Shown here in pieces: positions 1-13,634 of a stretch of DNA of 64,000 nt; position 1 is the first letter of the stretch, and each line of letters starts with the position of its first letter. The position numbers were made by a program, and so were the translations under genes. Origin of the DNA: Guadua angustifolia (lineage: Eukaryota > Streptophyta > Magnoliopsida > Poales > Poaceae); assembly GCA_036346375.1 (NCBI GenBank), contig CM070501.1:55407326-55471325 (forward strand), written 5' to 3'. The notes under the pieces are model-generated. The model saw only the letters and a list, made by a program, of their open reading frames with translations. It did not search any database and had not been told where the DNA came from.

Positions 1-3000
1 GATCAGAAAAGCGTCGGGGTTTGCCAAGAGAACTGCAGGTAAAAATTCCTTCAGTGTATAGCGTAACGAAACAAAACATCTTCAAAAAAGAATAAAAAAG
101 CAATGCTACAACTTCCAAGGATTGGTCATAAATACCTTCGTATTGTGCTCCACTCAGATCGAGTCAGCCTTGACAGATGGCTCAATTTTGCAAAATCCAA
201 GTAGTTCACAAACTCATTGTTCATAAACCATGGATAATCAACTGCGCTGTAGAACCACTCATATGTACACCATCTACGAAGTGATTCAGATGACAAGCAG
301 TGAAGCAATTTTCTTGCCTGAAAATAGTCTTGAGTTAGGAGAAAAGTCTACTATGTATCGTATCTGAACCTGCAGTACCCATTAATTATCACTGTACCTG
401 TAAATTATCTGCACCTTCATTGCAAGACACATACTTGGTTCTGCATTGTATTTTGGATTTTCTTATGCTCCTTCTTGACATATTTATTTCAGGCTTAATT
501 TTCATTGGCACATCAGGGCATACTTCACCAGAAATATTTGCAGTTGATTCGGGTAAATTTATTGCTCCTCTTTCAAAATCAGAATTCAGGAGGGGACGCT
601 CAGTGGTATCAACCTGGCGTGCTTCTGGTAAAACTAAATTATTACCAGAAATGCTTTGTTCTTCAGCCAGCACCTGCAAAAAAAAGTATGACAAAAGAGA
701 ACTGCCATCAGCCTAACTGAAGAGAGTAATACTGGAGAACACATTAATCCTGACTGATATTTAAGGTGCCTCTTCAAAAGGAATAAACGTAAGTAAACAG
801 TGCATATATCTTGATCAAAATGGATTCCCCATTGGAAACAAATAAGCAATGACTTCCAAGAATTTTATGAATTAAATGGGATGCAGGTCGTATTAAACTT
901 GAAAATGCAAGAATGGTAGTATCTAATTGAAGAATAAAAACATCTTTCGAAGTGTAAACACTGACAGCACGAACACATCAAGTACAATTACTAGAGCACA
1001 GTTACCACCCAACCCCAAAAGAAAATCAGTACAATGCCAGGAAAACGGTTGACTCAAATTATAAAGCAGGCATCAATCAACCGAATTAATTGGGACCTCT
1101 AAATTTGGATTCAGATTGTACATACAACATAGCTCACTAATCACAATGTCTTACCTCTTCATCTAATAACTTCTTGCTCCTGCTCCTGCTCCTTTTCTTC
1201 CTAGTCTTGGAAGCACTGTATTCACTAACTTGCTTCCCTTGTTTATTTTGATCAACTGGCAAAGTCCCTTCCTCCCTTCCGTGAAATGATGCAGACTTAT
1301 TCTTTCCAAGTGTACCTGGATCAATTCATGAGAAAAACAGGAGCACAGGCAATGAGCAACACTCCTGAGAGAATATATAATGTGAAACAAGATGAACTAG
1401 TAGCTGTTATAAAATATCACTAACCTGAAGGAATCTTGGGCTGTGACACTTTTTGGGATACAGTCACCAGACTCTCCAATACATCTAAGACCAACATCTC
1501 ATCTGCAAGAAACGGTAGTTAAATATTTTATATTTCTGATTAATCTTTGCAATACCATGCATTACTAATGAGGGTTAATATAAGGTCAAATGAAGTAGTT
1601 GCAGCCTTTCGCCAATCACATATGACAAGGAAGCTGCACTGAACAGCAATTAGGTAGCAGAAGAAATTAACTTGATGGATAATTAGACATGGATGTGTTC
1701 TCATTCAAGTTGTATTTTGTTGGCCACCACATGACTCTGTAATGAACTAATGATCAGGTGGCAGATCTCCTTTTTATTTTTTCTCTGGTAGTGGGCTCAA
1801 GCAGTTACCATAAGGCTTCTTTTGGTTTCTATGCATGGCAACCAGGAGTTTTGAGTTTCCTTTATCTTTAAAAAAAACTTGCATCAATTGGTTCTTTTTT
1901 GTAGGTCATCTTAGAAATGCTATTATAATATTCAAAACTCACATGAACTCCATCCATGATCTTAAATTCCTGAAAGAAGTTTCTAACAATATTTAAAGTG
2001 GAAGAAAATCGAAGATACTAACTAAGGGCATGGCAGTGAGATCTTGATTTTGAGCAACAAACTGGCCATAAGCAGCGAGTGACCTTAAGGCCTATTTGTA
2101 TATAATTGCATTAGGTATTAAGAAGGTAAAACAAACATTCCCCAATCCTTAGGCCGCTGCTCAAGGGCTTAAGGGGTGTGTGCACACGCTCAAGTTCTCC
2201 AAATATGGCCGAGAAGGCAGCCAGAAGTACTGACAAAGCAAATTTGATGGATAAGTTGTATATGATGACAATAGCAGTGTAACAACTGTCTAGCTCCATA
2301 AACAGAAAATGGAAATGCAAACTCATATTTTTAGAGGAATCTTGGTAAGCCATGAGTTTGTCACTAATGGAACAAAATCATTGTGAAAACTACCTGGAGA
2401 AAATATGTCGCTAAGTCTCTGATAATCAGCAAAGTTATTCTCTTCTCTAGCCACCATTGTGGTTTCATGCTCAACTTTACTGGTCTGACCTTCATCCATA
2501 CTTTGCTCAATTCGTCTCTTTTTCAAATGTTGCTGAGTCTGAGATATCTCAGTGTATCCAGTTCCTTTGGTTTCCAAGAAAGTATTACCATGAACAACCT
2601 TAGTTGCTTCCGTGATTCCAGAACTTCCATCAGGAGAGAACCCATTCATTGCAAAGATAGTGCCACCATTATTGATCTCTTCATTAGCCTTTTCAGTAGA
2701 ACTGACAGTGTTTTTAATTTCAGGTGTGGTGTCATCAGTAGCACTGATGTCTGCAGGAACTATAACTGGCACCCGAGGAGTGCGTCTCCCAACAGGATGA
2801 CTTCGGATGTTCCTGACAAGTTCTGAAAACACACATAAAGTTATCAAAACTATGAAACCAACAGAATATGATGATAGTATCCAATGAAAATGTTTCCCAG
2901 TCTGTTCTTCTTAAAATTTCATTGTGAGAGCAGCCGAAAGAGATTTTTTTTTGGGGGGTGACATTTATTTGCCATATAATACTTGCCTCCATAGTATCTT

Positions 3001-4736
3001 TTTTTGAAAGAAGATGAAAATCCAGAATTTCTCCTTCCATGATAGGAGTGGTGAGGGTGAGGTGCTCCATTCTCTTTAGGTTGTGCAGCTTCTCCACTGT
3101 TCAGTGTCTTCCCAGTTGTTATGACCGTTAGATCACTTTCTTTATGACTTGGGAATTCATCCTGCCATTGAGAGAGTATTAATTAGGCTTCATGTTAGTC
3201 AAAATTCAGAAACATTTTAACTTCTGTATCAAGCATTATCATTCATCTTGCTTTAACACGTATATTTTCATGTTGTATTTCCTTTCCCAAGCTCATGCTT
3301 GATGGATAATCACACATTTGTATAAAGCATACTTCAGAGCCTACGAAGTATGAACTACAATGCAATCATTATAATGTCCAAGCCACTCCAGATTGATTGT
3401 TTCTTTCAGGGTTAGCAACATCCATCATCACTAGATATAGTTATATAATATAAAACCTGTCTTAATGTATGGCACAAACTTATAGGCAACATTATAACTG
3501 AACTCGGAAGAACCTGAATGATCAGGTGTGTTCATCTTCACTACAACTGAACTAATCTCTGCATGTTAGCTTCATATGGTACAAATATTCACACATGATA
3601 AAGAGAAATTACTGCAATTTGACATATCCAGAACAAGAAGTAAACAGTAATTCAAACATTCAACACAAGTAAATCATCATAAGCTTACCACAGCATTGTG
3701 ATGACCAGTCACCAATGCAATAAATCCCATGGCAGTACCTTCGCGTTCTGGAAGAGATAAGAAAGTCTACAAAAACAAATGCCACTCCGTAAATACTTTA
3801 AGGTTCCCTTATCAAATTAAACCACGTCAATCTAAACAAAGATCATAGTGTGAAATATGAATGCAGATGTACTATATACTAGGACCATTCAATATTCATT
3901 GAAATATGAGCCCATAATTACCGGATTCGCAAACTGGATTCGTCGAACCCGAACCAGTTTAGGGGACGGGGTTTGTGTTCGCCAAGGAAATTAGAAGAAA
4001 AAGTGGCAAACCATGAACCCGAATCCTGTACCACGACTCGAACAAACTGCGTTTCTGGTAACTATGCAATATGCATGAACCTCCAAATAAATATTATTTC
4101 TGCAATATGATGTCCTGTTCTGTATAAGCAAATTATCATCTTTATTTTGCCAAACCCAGTAAACGGTAGAGGATGCAAGATGGTAGATTTTGCAAACAGC
4201 TAGGACATAGTAACATGAGAGCTTGGACTCACCCGATGCACACTATAAAGAGCTTCTACCATGTCTGCTGATTTGCCACCCACTACTGCGCTGACCTGCA
4301 AAGAGTAAACAAACAGCTTTCTCATTATGACTCAAAAGATACTTGGGAACAATGAAAAACGAAAGAGAATCGGAAAATTAAAAATCAAACCTTTTTCCAG
4401 TTTTTTCCATGTTGATGGTAGGCTTCATAAAAGCGCATAAGCTCATCCTTGTTCCATTGGGGACCTAAGTCCGACATTTTCCTCTTCTGTGAAATAAAAA
4501 CATTTTAGCCAAAGAGACAGAGAACAACACATTATTGCAGAGTGGGATGATATTTTAAGAAAATGTGGTGCTACAATTACTGGTCACCATCTAAAATCTA
4601 CATATCATACATTCTTCATATATCTTACTTTTAGTTTAACCTTGCTTGAACTAGTTGGATCCTCATGATGCTGTTTATCCACATATCCTTTAATTGTGAT
4701 CTTGGAGATTGTTCGAGAACCTTTTGCTGGACCCAT
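1..4736 (-). CDS. ALY: ALWAYS EARLY / LIN-9-like protein, 5' part of gene (3' end outside window)
   Basis: Plant homologue of LIN-9/Mip130, a subunit of the MuvB/DREAM-type nuclear complex that represses or activates cell-cycle and developmental genes. Exons read on the minus strand: 4736-4629, 4486-4391, 4295-4233, 3766-3689, 3161-2983, 2822-2394, 1502-1425, 1315-1155, 673-398, 317-136 and 32-1, all with AG/GT borders; the first four join in frame. The protein opens MGPAKGSR, followed by a SANT/Myb-like module with LGPQW, RFYEAY and GKNWKK and then MVEALY and FLSLPE. Next comes a basic RRTPRVPV motif, an acidic/polar stretch and an Arg-Ser-Lys-rich segment. The last exons hold the DIRP domain (LRRWCTYEWFYSAVDYPWF, then RLTRSEW and LGKPRRFSD). 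The frame stays open upstream of the ATG within that exon, but MGPAKGSR fits the family start. The C-terminal half is missing. Family call is strong; which ALY paralogue is unknown. Confidence 0.9.
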
Positions 4737-6560
4737 TAAAATCGTCCTTGGTTTGATATCCAACAAATATTGCTGCAAACCACAGATGCAAGTTCAGTAA
4801 TGCAAAAGTTAACAAAGCATAATATACATAATGCCTATATGCATTCGGCTAAGAAAACTAAATAAAGAATGCTATTTATATGTTTTAGAATTTCCTCCCA
4901 CCTTCAAACGTTCGACATTATTACTCTAAGAAAGAAAAGAAAATTATACATGTTCCCAAGTCCCAACCCAAGATAAGTTCACAGAGCTGTAAAGACAACA
5001 ATAATCGTAGTCTTCCTAGTACTACTCCAAAATTTATATACGCAGTGAAAAAGGGTCAAATAAATAACTCACTCTGAAACCCATGCAGTAATCAGATTAA
5101 AGCAAATAAAGTTATCAGCTTCCGGAAAGATAAGTTCCAGACATCGCACGGCAGATGCCAAAAAAAACTTTACTAAAAAAATTCCGCACAAACTTTGAAT
5201 GTCGTATCCAAGGTTCCTCCAAATCTACCCAAAAGTTATTCCAAATTCATTAAAAAGTTCAAATATCTGAAATGCCGACAAATCCAAAACTCAGGAAAGA
5301 TCAAACTGCTGCTCCATCCACATCCAACAAGGGAAAAAAAACTTTCCAGGGAAACTCTTACTAAAAAAAAAAAGAATTTTGCCGACCCAATAACCAAAAA
5401 CCTTTGCTTGTTCCAAGCAAAGTAGCAAAACAGGTAAGATAAGATCCGTGAGTAGATAGCCGAATTACGGATCCCAAACCAAAGGAGAGAAGTTCTGCAG
5501 CAGATACCTAATCAGAGAGATTAGGGGAAATTTTTTATGCCAAAGGGGGCAGCTACAGGGTAGAACCAAAAATTCCCACGCCACCGCAGCACAACTCAAA
5601 GAGGGCAGCCAGTCAAAATCCAAGCCAAAATCTTAACAGAAGATACCGGAAACGAAACCTACCAAACATATCATCGGATATCACAACGCACGAGAAATCT
5701 CAGATAAATTCGTGCCAGAATGCCTCCCGGCAGAAACGAAACGACTAACACCCATAAATCTCACAATTCCAAGCGCTCAGACAACTTCAGGCATCCAAAT
5801 CGTCTGAGAGAGAAGAAATCCAAGCGAACGAAGCAAATATCTGCTCGGAGAGATCAAACCATCCAAAACCGCAACTCACAGGTCCCAAATTCCCCATCGA
5901 ATCTTCTAAAAAAGCAACCAGAGAGAGAAAAAAAAGAAACCTCCCAACCAAAAACCTCACAACGCGACCAAACCGTCGGGAGAGAAAAAACTGCAAAAGA
6001 TCAAGCAAACATCCGATCGGGGAAAACCAAGCAAACGCCATAAACGGCCGTAAATTCCCCACAAAACCTTCCAAAAACCACCGCAAAAAATCTCCACGGC
6101 CTCCCAACCCGTAAGCCCCACCCCTCCACCATCTCACCAGAGATTACACCAACCTTCCCGAGAAAAATTCCAACAACGAATTCGTAAACAGAGCTCACCT
6201 GCCTCGGATCTGGGCCAAATCGCGCGCGCGGAGAGCACCACGGGCGCAGCTCGGCGCCGCGTGGCCACAGCCTGGCCGGGCTCGGGCCGATGCGCGTCCA
6301 CCAGGCGAAGGGCGCGAGGAGGAGGGGGGAGGACGATACTTGGCGCTAGGGTTCTAGGGTTTCTGCGGTGGGGTTGGATCGGAGAGGGAGTGAGAGGGGA
6401 GAGGGGGCGGCGATTGGCGTGGTGGCCGGTTGTGTTGCTTGCGGCTTGGCGGGCGCAGGATACAAGTAGGGGGGAGGAGAAGGGAACAGGGGCATGGTTT
6501 GCAAGGTGGGTGGATTCCAGGGGGGTATATGTAAGATTGCCCGTTTGAAAATTAGGGCGA
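4737..6560 (-). other. 5' leader of the ALY-like gene: long intron and non-coding first exon
   Basis: The coding exon begins at 4772 behind a TTTGCAG acceptor, 36 nt before the ATG. A good donor (GAGGCAG then GTGAGC, minus strand) sits at about 6200. I therefore infer one non-coding exon ending there and an intron of about 1.4 kb. The sequence from 6200 to 6540 is GC-rich, as grass promoters and first exons often are. The transcription start cannot be placed from sequence alone. Confidence 0.55.
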
Positions 6561-7556
6561 GGAGTGGTAATTCGGATGCGGTGCAGTGTGGGCTTGGGCC
6601 GCCAAGTGGGCCTTCGGCCATCCGACGCTTGGTGACGCAATTTGGTATTTTTGCATTCATGTCCCTGTAAAACCTGATTACGTCACTTGCATCCTTGGAA
6701 AAACGTTGTTTCTTTCAACCTGGAAAAGTATTGCACTATTGTGCCCATGGATCCAACAATAGGATTTCTACAGCCATCCCCTCCCGGTTGCATGCGTGCC
6801 CTAGGTTGATAAAAAGAAAAAAGAAAAAAAACGTGTGATATGATATAAGCCATATCCCTTATGATGCATATAGGCATCTTTTTATTGTCTGTGTCGTTTC
6901 TAGACGCAAGGCAATCTGATTTTTTTTTAGACATTATAATCTTAAGTCGCACAAAAATACACATGGAATAATAAAAAAAATATGTAGAACCATCCTATGT
7001 ATTTGAAAACGCAAATAAAAAATTCATAAGAGAACAAAAAAAATAAAAAAAACATTAGAAAACAAATCAATACATTTTCTCGGAATGCAAAATGGAACTT
7101 TGTTAAAAGAAAATAACTACAAAAATCTATCCAAATCTACACCAACGGTTGTCTACTTAAGCAGTCCTGCAGTCGTCATGCTGCCTCCCACCATACTAGA
7201 AGCCATGTACACCCCATCGCTTCATCACATGCACTCTTACATCACCTCCTCACTCTAGAATAGCATGGCATTCGACGAAGAGGATATAGCGCACATTGAG
7301 CCCTAGGAAAAGGTAATTTTGTTTGGAGCAAGAGAGCAAGGGTAAGTCATAAAGAAGCGTGGATGAGAGTGTAGAGGTATTTACTAGTTCTTCTGATTAG
7401 ACAACATAATTCCCTATGCGTGCATATGGGCGATTTTCATTTTTATGAACCACATTTTTTTTTCTAGAATTCTTGTAAACTACATTTGGGTGGTGGTTTA
7501 TGTATGATGAATCATGTTGCCCTTAAAACAATCGCCCTTAAAACAATTGACACTAA
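6561..7556. other. Intergenic, nothing recognised
   Basis: AT-rich sequence between the ALY-like promoter and the Helitron. No coding, repeat or RNA feature that I can support. Confidence 0.5.
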
Positions 7557-8536
7557 TCATACCCTATACTAAGATGGGAAAAGTTCCCGGATGGACAGTG
7601 CCTCCACGTCACGCCCAGACCAGTTTTAGCTCCACTTCTCTGTGACTTTTAGCCGAGTCGGCCGGCCACCGGCTCAAAATTTATTTTATGCGTTTTGGTT
7701 CATGACAAAATCCATAATTACAAATAGGTTCTTTGCGATTTTTTGTGAGGAGAAATTTTTTTCCCTAAATCGTGTTTGGGTCCCTCGTGCGCCATTTTAT
7801 GAAAAAAAACCTTCCGTTAAATTTAAATCGCGAACAAGCCCTTTTCTAATTTTTAAGGATAGCGGACAGGTCCAAAAACATAACAATCAGGTCCTTACTC
7901 CTTACGTTTAGGTCCTTTCTCCGTTTTTCCCGGGAAAAAATGTTTTCGTCACCAGAAATATGTGTGCAGCTCTATCTCTAGCCTTTTTCTTCATCTTGAT
8001 CTCTGATTTTTTTTAAACCATGTATTATTGCTCGGTGAGCGCGTAGAGTGTTAGACTCGATAAAAGAAGGTTGTCACTCTAATAATTTTTCACCCTTTTC
8101 CTCTAGACTTTTTCCCCTTTCGGTTTTCCATTTCGGTCTCAATATTTTTCAAATAATTAAGTCGAAAGAGATATTTCTACAACTCTATCTCTCTTTTTTC
8201 CCGTTTAGCTCATTATTTCGATGATTTAAAAAATAAAGCGATTTAAAAAAAAGAAATTTTCTCTCTGAAAAAAGCGGCCTTGTATATTTTGTAAGTGAAA
8301 AATTTTGTGTTCTTTCAGCCGTTTCGCTCATTATTTCGACGATTTAAAATATAAAACCACCGAAAAAATTCTATGAAAAACGACACGCGCGGTGTGTTAC
8401 GCCGCGAAAAAAATTGTGTTCTTTCAGTCATTTCGCTCATTATTTCGACGATTCAAAAAATAAGAACACCGTCGAAAAAAAAAATTCTACGGAAAACAGC
8501 GCGTGCGGCGTAAAAATGCCGCGAAAAATTTTCTAG
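7557..8536 (+). mobile_element. Non-autonomous Helitron (about 980 bp)
   Basis: The right end has the three marks of a Helitron 3' terminus. An 18-nt hairpin at 8505-8522 has stem GCGGC/GCCGC; after a 10-nt spacer comes CTAG at 8533-8536; the next base is T. The left end is placed at TC (7557) preceded by A, followed by CCTATACTAAG, which fits A|TC...CTAG|T insertion without target duplication. The 3' half holds three decayed copies of a 100-130 bp unit containing CTCATTATTTCGA and GCCGCGAAAAA, so the terminal region was amplified internally. No Rep/helicase coding sequence is present. The 3' end is well supported; the 5' end is tentative. Confidence 0.65.
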
Positions 8537-10503
8537 TCTTGCCCTATACCGGTATACCCTAGTGGTTCACAATTTGCCGTTCTAGAAGGGTTAGATGGAA
8601 CATATAAAGTTTCATCAGGATACATGCTGCAAATTGTAGCTTGAGTTCGTTTCTGAATGGACAAGTGGGACAGAGTACTTTCCAGCAGTCACAACCACCC
8701 TCGGTTTCTCTGCCGCGCCATCTCCACCGTCCAACGCTCATCCACGCCGCGTCACATCCGCCGCCCTCATGGCCGCCGCCGCCGTCGCATTCTCCCCCTC
8801 TCCGGCGCCGCCCTCCCCTCCACCACCGCTGCTGCTTCCTCGTCATCACGGCCACTGCCCCGGAAGTCCCTGCACCTACTCCAACCCCACCCCAGAGGCC
8901 CAGACACCGCCTCCCCCACCCCGCAAGGCTACTTTCGGAAGCGCGGCGAGACCCTCGAGCCCAACTGCGAGGCTCTCGTATTCAACGGGAAGGGCGTCTG
9001 CAAGGTCTCGGGCTCCTCCTTCGTCCTGCTCTGCGACGGCGCTCTCCCCGGCGAGCGCCTCCTCCGCCGAGGCCGCGAAGCTCAGGACGCTCGAGCCCCA
9101 CCACAACGCCGTCGAGGCCCCTTGCCCCCTTGCCGCCTACTGCCGGGGGCTGCAAGACCCAGTCCCTCGCGTACGCCGCGCAGACCCACCACTAGTACCT
9201 CCAGGTCGAATTCGTGACTTGCTCGTAAACTTCGGCGAGTCTGATCCCAAGAACTTGGAGAGCTCGGAGCTCGATGCCACCCTCAAGCCCATCGTGCCGT
9301 GCGATGTGATATTTCGGTACAGGAACAAGGTGAGGTTTGGGTGTGGGTGTTAGGAGGGGTTTTGGGTGCGAAAGATGACGACTTTTTCGGTTGTGGTGTT
9401 TGCAGATGGAGTTCTCGCTTGGGACGAAGAGGTGGTTGCAAAGGGAGTGGAAGGAGAAGGTGGTGGTGAAGAGGGAAAAGAGGGCAAATCATCAATTATT
9501 CCGAAAACAGGGAGGCTGATAGTTATGTGCTTGGATTGCACGCACCAGGGTTCTTCGACAAGGTGCTTCACGTTAGAGAAGTGTTTGCTGCAGAGCGAGC
9601 CAGCAGATAAGGTGATGAACTGCTCGATGATCATGTATTGGATTCGATTCGTTCAAATTAAAAAGATGGTGTATTGGATCAAAGTGTTTATACTAAATTT
9701 AGATTTTAGATCGGTTGAAGTGCGGTGGTAGAGGTAGCCCACACTATTAGCTTGATGGTAGCAGCATTTGTGCTTTTCTAGTTGGTAGCTTGAAACATTA
9801 AATTTAGCCTTTTATTTTGTGTGAATTTTTATAATATGCAACTGCAGAACAAGGGTGGTTTAGGTAATCTCTGCTATTGGCACTGATTAATAAGGTTGTG
9901 CATTGGAGTTAAACATTACATTGGAGAAATATGCACATGCATTGCTAGGATTAGCAGAAGTATATTGCTGAATTTTTATTATCATTCTGTACTAGAAGTC
10001 TAGAACTATGTAACTTGTTGATTGTGTAAATGGCTCAAAGGTTGACTGCTTGTGCCACATTGCATTGCGAATGCTACGTCGTGGAGTCAATGAGGTTGTA
10101 TGGATTTCTGGTACCGTCCTGTTAACTGGTGGTGGTGGAGGTCAGTTTTTGTTTGTTTGTTCAATTTTTGGTCATTATGTTACTGTACTATCATTGAATT
10201 GGTGAGCACATAGCACATTTGTTCTTAGTGTTTGATTGCACGTGATGGAATGTTGAATTGATTTTAGTTGCTAATTCTCATAGGTTCTTGCGGTTGTTCA
10301 AGAAAGTTGGATGGATCCATCTCTTGGCCTCACGCCTTACGATGTGCACAAGCACATTGGGTTTCTGACGTAGCTTATGATAAGAACTGGAAGGTATGGT
10401 GGCCCATCTGATTGTGCTTTTCACTTGTTCTACCAGTGATGTTGTATATCTCATTTTTCATCTTTGAAACCTGAATGTATTGTATTGCATTCTGATTCAT
10501 AAT

Positions 10504-11376
10504 ATGATACTAGCTATGTGCCCGTGCGTTGCAACGGAAACTCAATTTGCGATAAAAAATTTATTTGCAAAGAGCACTAACAGTGGCAAAGTTGGGTAAT
10601 TAAAGAGCAGTGGCAAAGGTCGGTAATTAAAGAGCAATGGCAAATGTGAGTAATTTTGATGAAATGACGTGGAAAGAAACTCTTTCTTTATATGGTATGA
10701 CATTATATTTTAAATTTCATGTGTAATGCAATTCTAGACATAATAATTGTTTATTGCTAGAACTTAACAATGGAATGCTACTGATGCAATGGACTCAAAC
10801 AAACAAAGATAACATTATAAATTGGATTGATATACATTGCTTTTACAATAGAGCAACATAATATGGTTTTGGTATTTAAATGGTTACTCAAGTTATTGCC
10901 TTTGGCTTTATTAACTGCTTGACCATATATTTATATCTAGAAAGACATTCTGTATATTTTTTTTTCAATTGAATATATATATATGTATATGGTATGTATG
11001 TAGCCTTTTCCGTACTCCTGGGAGTACATACTCCCACCTCTAGTATACTACTTAAATGAACGCTTTATACTCTTTTATCACTTTTGGTATATTCCAATAA
11101 TAATTCTAAGATACTCCAATGCAATATGGTTGAAAAAATTTCATCAGAACTCTTTATTTTTTACTACATACCCTTTTCCATATGTAAAAGGAATATATAA
11201 ACAAATATTGCTATAAAGGGTGGACTTTAATGAAATTTTTCGTGGAACTCACTTTAGAGTATCTTATAATTAGTATTAGAGTATACTCAAAAGGATAAAG
11301 AGGTATAACAACATCAATTAAATGGTATAATGAAGGTAGGAGTACGTACACCCAGGAGTATGAAATCATTTTCCTA
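10504..11376. repeat. MITE material in a methyltransferase intron, including a long-TIR foldback element
   Basis: At 10513 starts a motif common at ends of grass repeats (CTAGCTATGTGCCCGTGCG), followed by three near-copies of GGTAATTAAAGAGCA within 10590-10650. From about 11002 to 11376 lies a foldback element. Its left arm TACTCCTGGGAGTACATACT and right arm, read in reverse complement as TACTCCTGGGTGTACGTACT, are the outer part of roughly 150-bp inverted arms. No clean target duplication was found. Confidence 0.6.
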
Positions 11377-11389
11377 TGTGTATATATAT

Positions 11390-11665
11390 ATATGGCGAAA
11401 TATTTGGTGAAAACCACCCATTCCATGAAAACTCCGTGAAAACCACCTGTAGAAGTTTTGAAAAATTCTCAAAAAATTATCATATATAGGGGAGCTGAAC
11501 TTCTACAATCCTGCAAAATTTGAAGATGAAACTCAATCGCATTTGAAAGATATAAAAAAGACAAATTCAACATAAATAGTAATTTTTCACTGTTTAGCAC
11601 TATTCATTTTGCTGTTTGTCTTTTTCATATCTTTCAAATGCGATTGAGTTTCATCTTCAAATCAG
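11390..11665. repeat. Truncated foldback MITE
   Basis: Left arm 11519-11569 and right arm 11616-11665 are near-perfect inverted copies (AAGATGAAACTCAATCGC / GCGATTGAGTTTCATCTT) around a 45-bp loop. The left side continues outward through GGTGAAAACCACCC, but the right arm stops at 11665, so the right outer arm is missing. Layout and loop (TTTTTCACTGTTTAGCACTA) resemble the intact element at 37947-38341. Confidence 0.6.
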
Positions 11666-13125
11666 GGACAAGTCATGTAGTTGTTTCCCACACAAAGAGA
11701 GGAACTATTCAACATCTTGTTACCTTCTGAGCAATTGTTTTTGGATGATGAGCACTTTTAAAGATTCTGTTTTGTTTGTTATTCCAGAGATATCAGCACT
11801 GGTGCTCCAGAAGTGATGGTCAATTTTCTGACATCATGTTATAAACCAAAGCTACTGGCTCCTCTTGTACTACAAAAATACCTGAAGTGGTACGTAACTG
11901 AAGCCTTCTTGTTTCGACACTAGTATGATGATAACATGACGTTTAAGCTACTTGATTTGCTATTCATATAATTATTTACTTGATTTGCTATTTGTATATT
12001 CATATAAGCTACTTCTATGCGTTAACTGTTTTGTTTTTTTATGCCAATTAAATATTTCAGTACCAAGTTTTGTCCCTCCAATATTGATGTCCTGTACTGT
12101 TAATGTAGGTCAGTGTCGTAAATAATGTGAACACATCTGTTGGTAATACATCCATGGGTGAACAAGAATATACCTTGTACAGGAAACCAACCGTTACAGA
12201 GATGTTGAGAGGACTTACATTCCAGATATCTGCCAACTCCTTTTTCCAGACTAATACAAAACAGGTTTGTTTATGTTCTATAATGAATCAATGCATTGTA
12301 ACATATTTTCCGGTCACTACTGCAGCATGTCATGTGATGTGTATCTTATCTTTTTATGTTTGTTAGTTAGTTTAGTTTTCAGTAGATGCATGAAAAGAGC
12401 TAAAAACAGCATTAAGTTAAATAAGAACTACGTAAGAAGCTAAAAGGAGCTTGCACATTTACCTAGATGAGGAAAATAGGAAGTCCGTCATGAGTGGTGT
12501 TAATACTACGATGATTAGTGCTTTGAATATTTATAATGGATTCCTGCATGGCGGCATTTGAAAGCATCAAGATTTTCCTGCAGGCTGACGTTCTCTATAA
12601 GCTTATTGAGGATTCTGCTGGGCTTTAGCCTTTAAGGAGATAACTCTGAGACTGTTCTTGACTTGTTTTGTGGAACTGGAACCATTGGTCTGACCATTGC
12701 AAGAAGGTAGTTTTTCTTGTGGTGGTAGCTATTGTGAGAGAGCAATTGCTACCAACTGTAAGAAGCTAATAATTTTCTTTGGTTAACATAAAACCATAAT
12801 TAGCAAATGCTCCTCTGCTTTTGTCCAGGGCAAAGCATGTCATATGAAGTTGTCCCTGAAGCCGTTGCGGATGCTCGAAAGAATGATAAGTTGAATGGTA
12901 TCAGTAATGCTACATTTATTCAGGGAGACCTTAATAAAAATCAACGAAACATTCGCGAAGGAATTTCCAAAGCCTGACATAATCATACGAGGTTTGTCTT
13001 GGTTTGTTATTGCTATTATTCTTTGGCACCGTAATTCCCTAGTCTCCTGATGTTTCCTAGAAATTTATCACGATTCTTTTTGAATTTTGTATCAATTCTT
13101 CTTCTTCTTCTTCTTTTTTTTTTTT

Positions 13126-13634
13126 TTTTTTTTGTGGCAAAAACCAACCTGCAAGTGGGAGAGTTTGTCAAAAACTGACCTACATATCAAAGTTCGTCAA
13201 GAATCCAACCACAGATTCTATGTGGTTGCAACCCCCCCACCCCCACCCCTACACCAAAAAAAAAAAAACTGTACACACGCACCCCAAATGACCAATTTAC
13301 TCATTGAAGCTCCTAACAGGTAAGAACTACTAACCTGGTTGTCTTCCATTGATGGATCCCCCCTGATCGTCCTTCTTCCTTGTCTCTGTATTCTCCCGTT
13401 CTTGTGTCATGCTTTATTCTTCCGTGCTCTGACTTGTGCCCTACCCTGTGCTAGCACATCTTCTGTACTCATATTCTGTAAGACTGGTCTACTGAGATTA
13501 CCACGCAAGCGCTATCCTCAACGAGTAAATTGGCCGTTGGGGGGTGGGGGATTGCAATCACATAGAACTTGCAGGTGGGTTTTTTACGAACTTTGAGATG
13601 CAAGTGGGTTTTTGCAAAAATCCCACTAGCTGCT
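13126..13634. repeat. Foldback MITE; its right half was later duplicated
   Basis: The left arm (13128-13255) and the right arm (13545-13634, read in reverse complement) share GCAAAAACC, CAAAGTTCGT, TTCTATGTG and a C-rich end. Arms are about 80-100 bp with several mismatches. A poly-T tract of about 20 nt abuts the left end. Only the right part, from 13370, occurs again at 15623-15886, because the tandem duplication breakpoint lies inside this element. Confidence 0.6.

Noticed and set aside
3905..4075. Possible small repeat rich in GAACCCGAA in an ALY intron
   Set aside because: No inverted ends or target duplication could be found.
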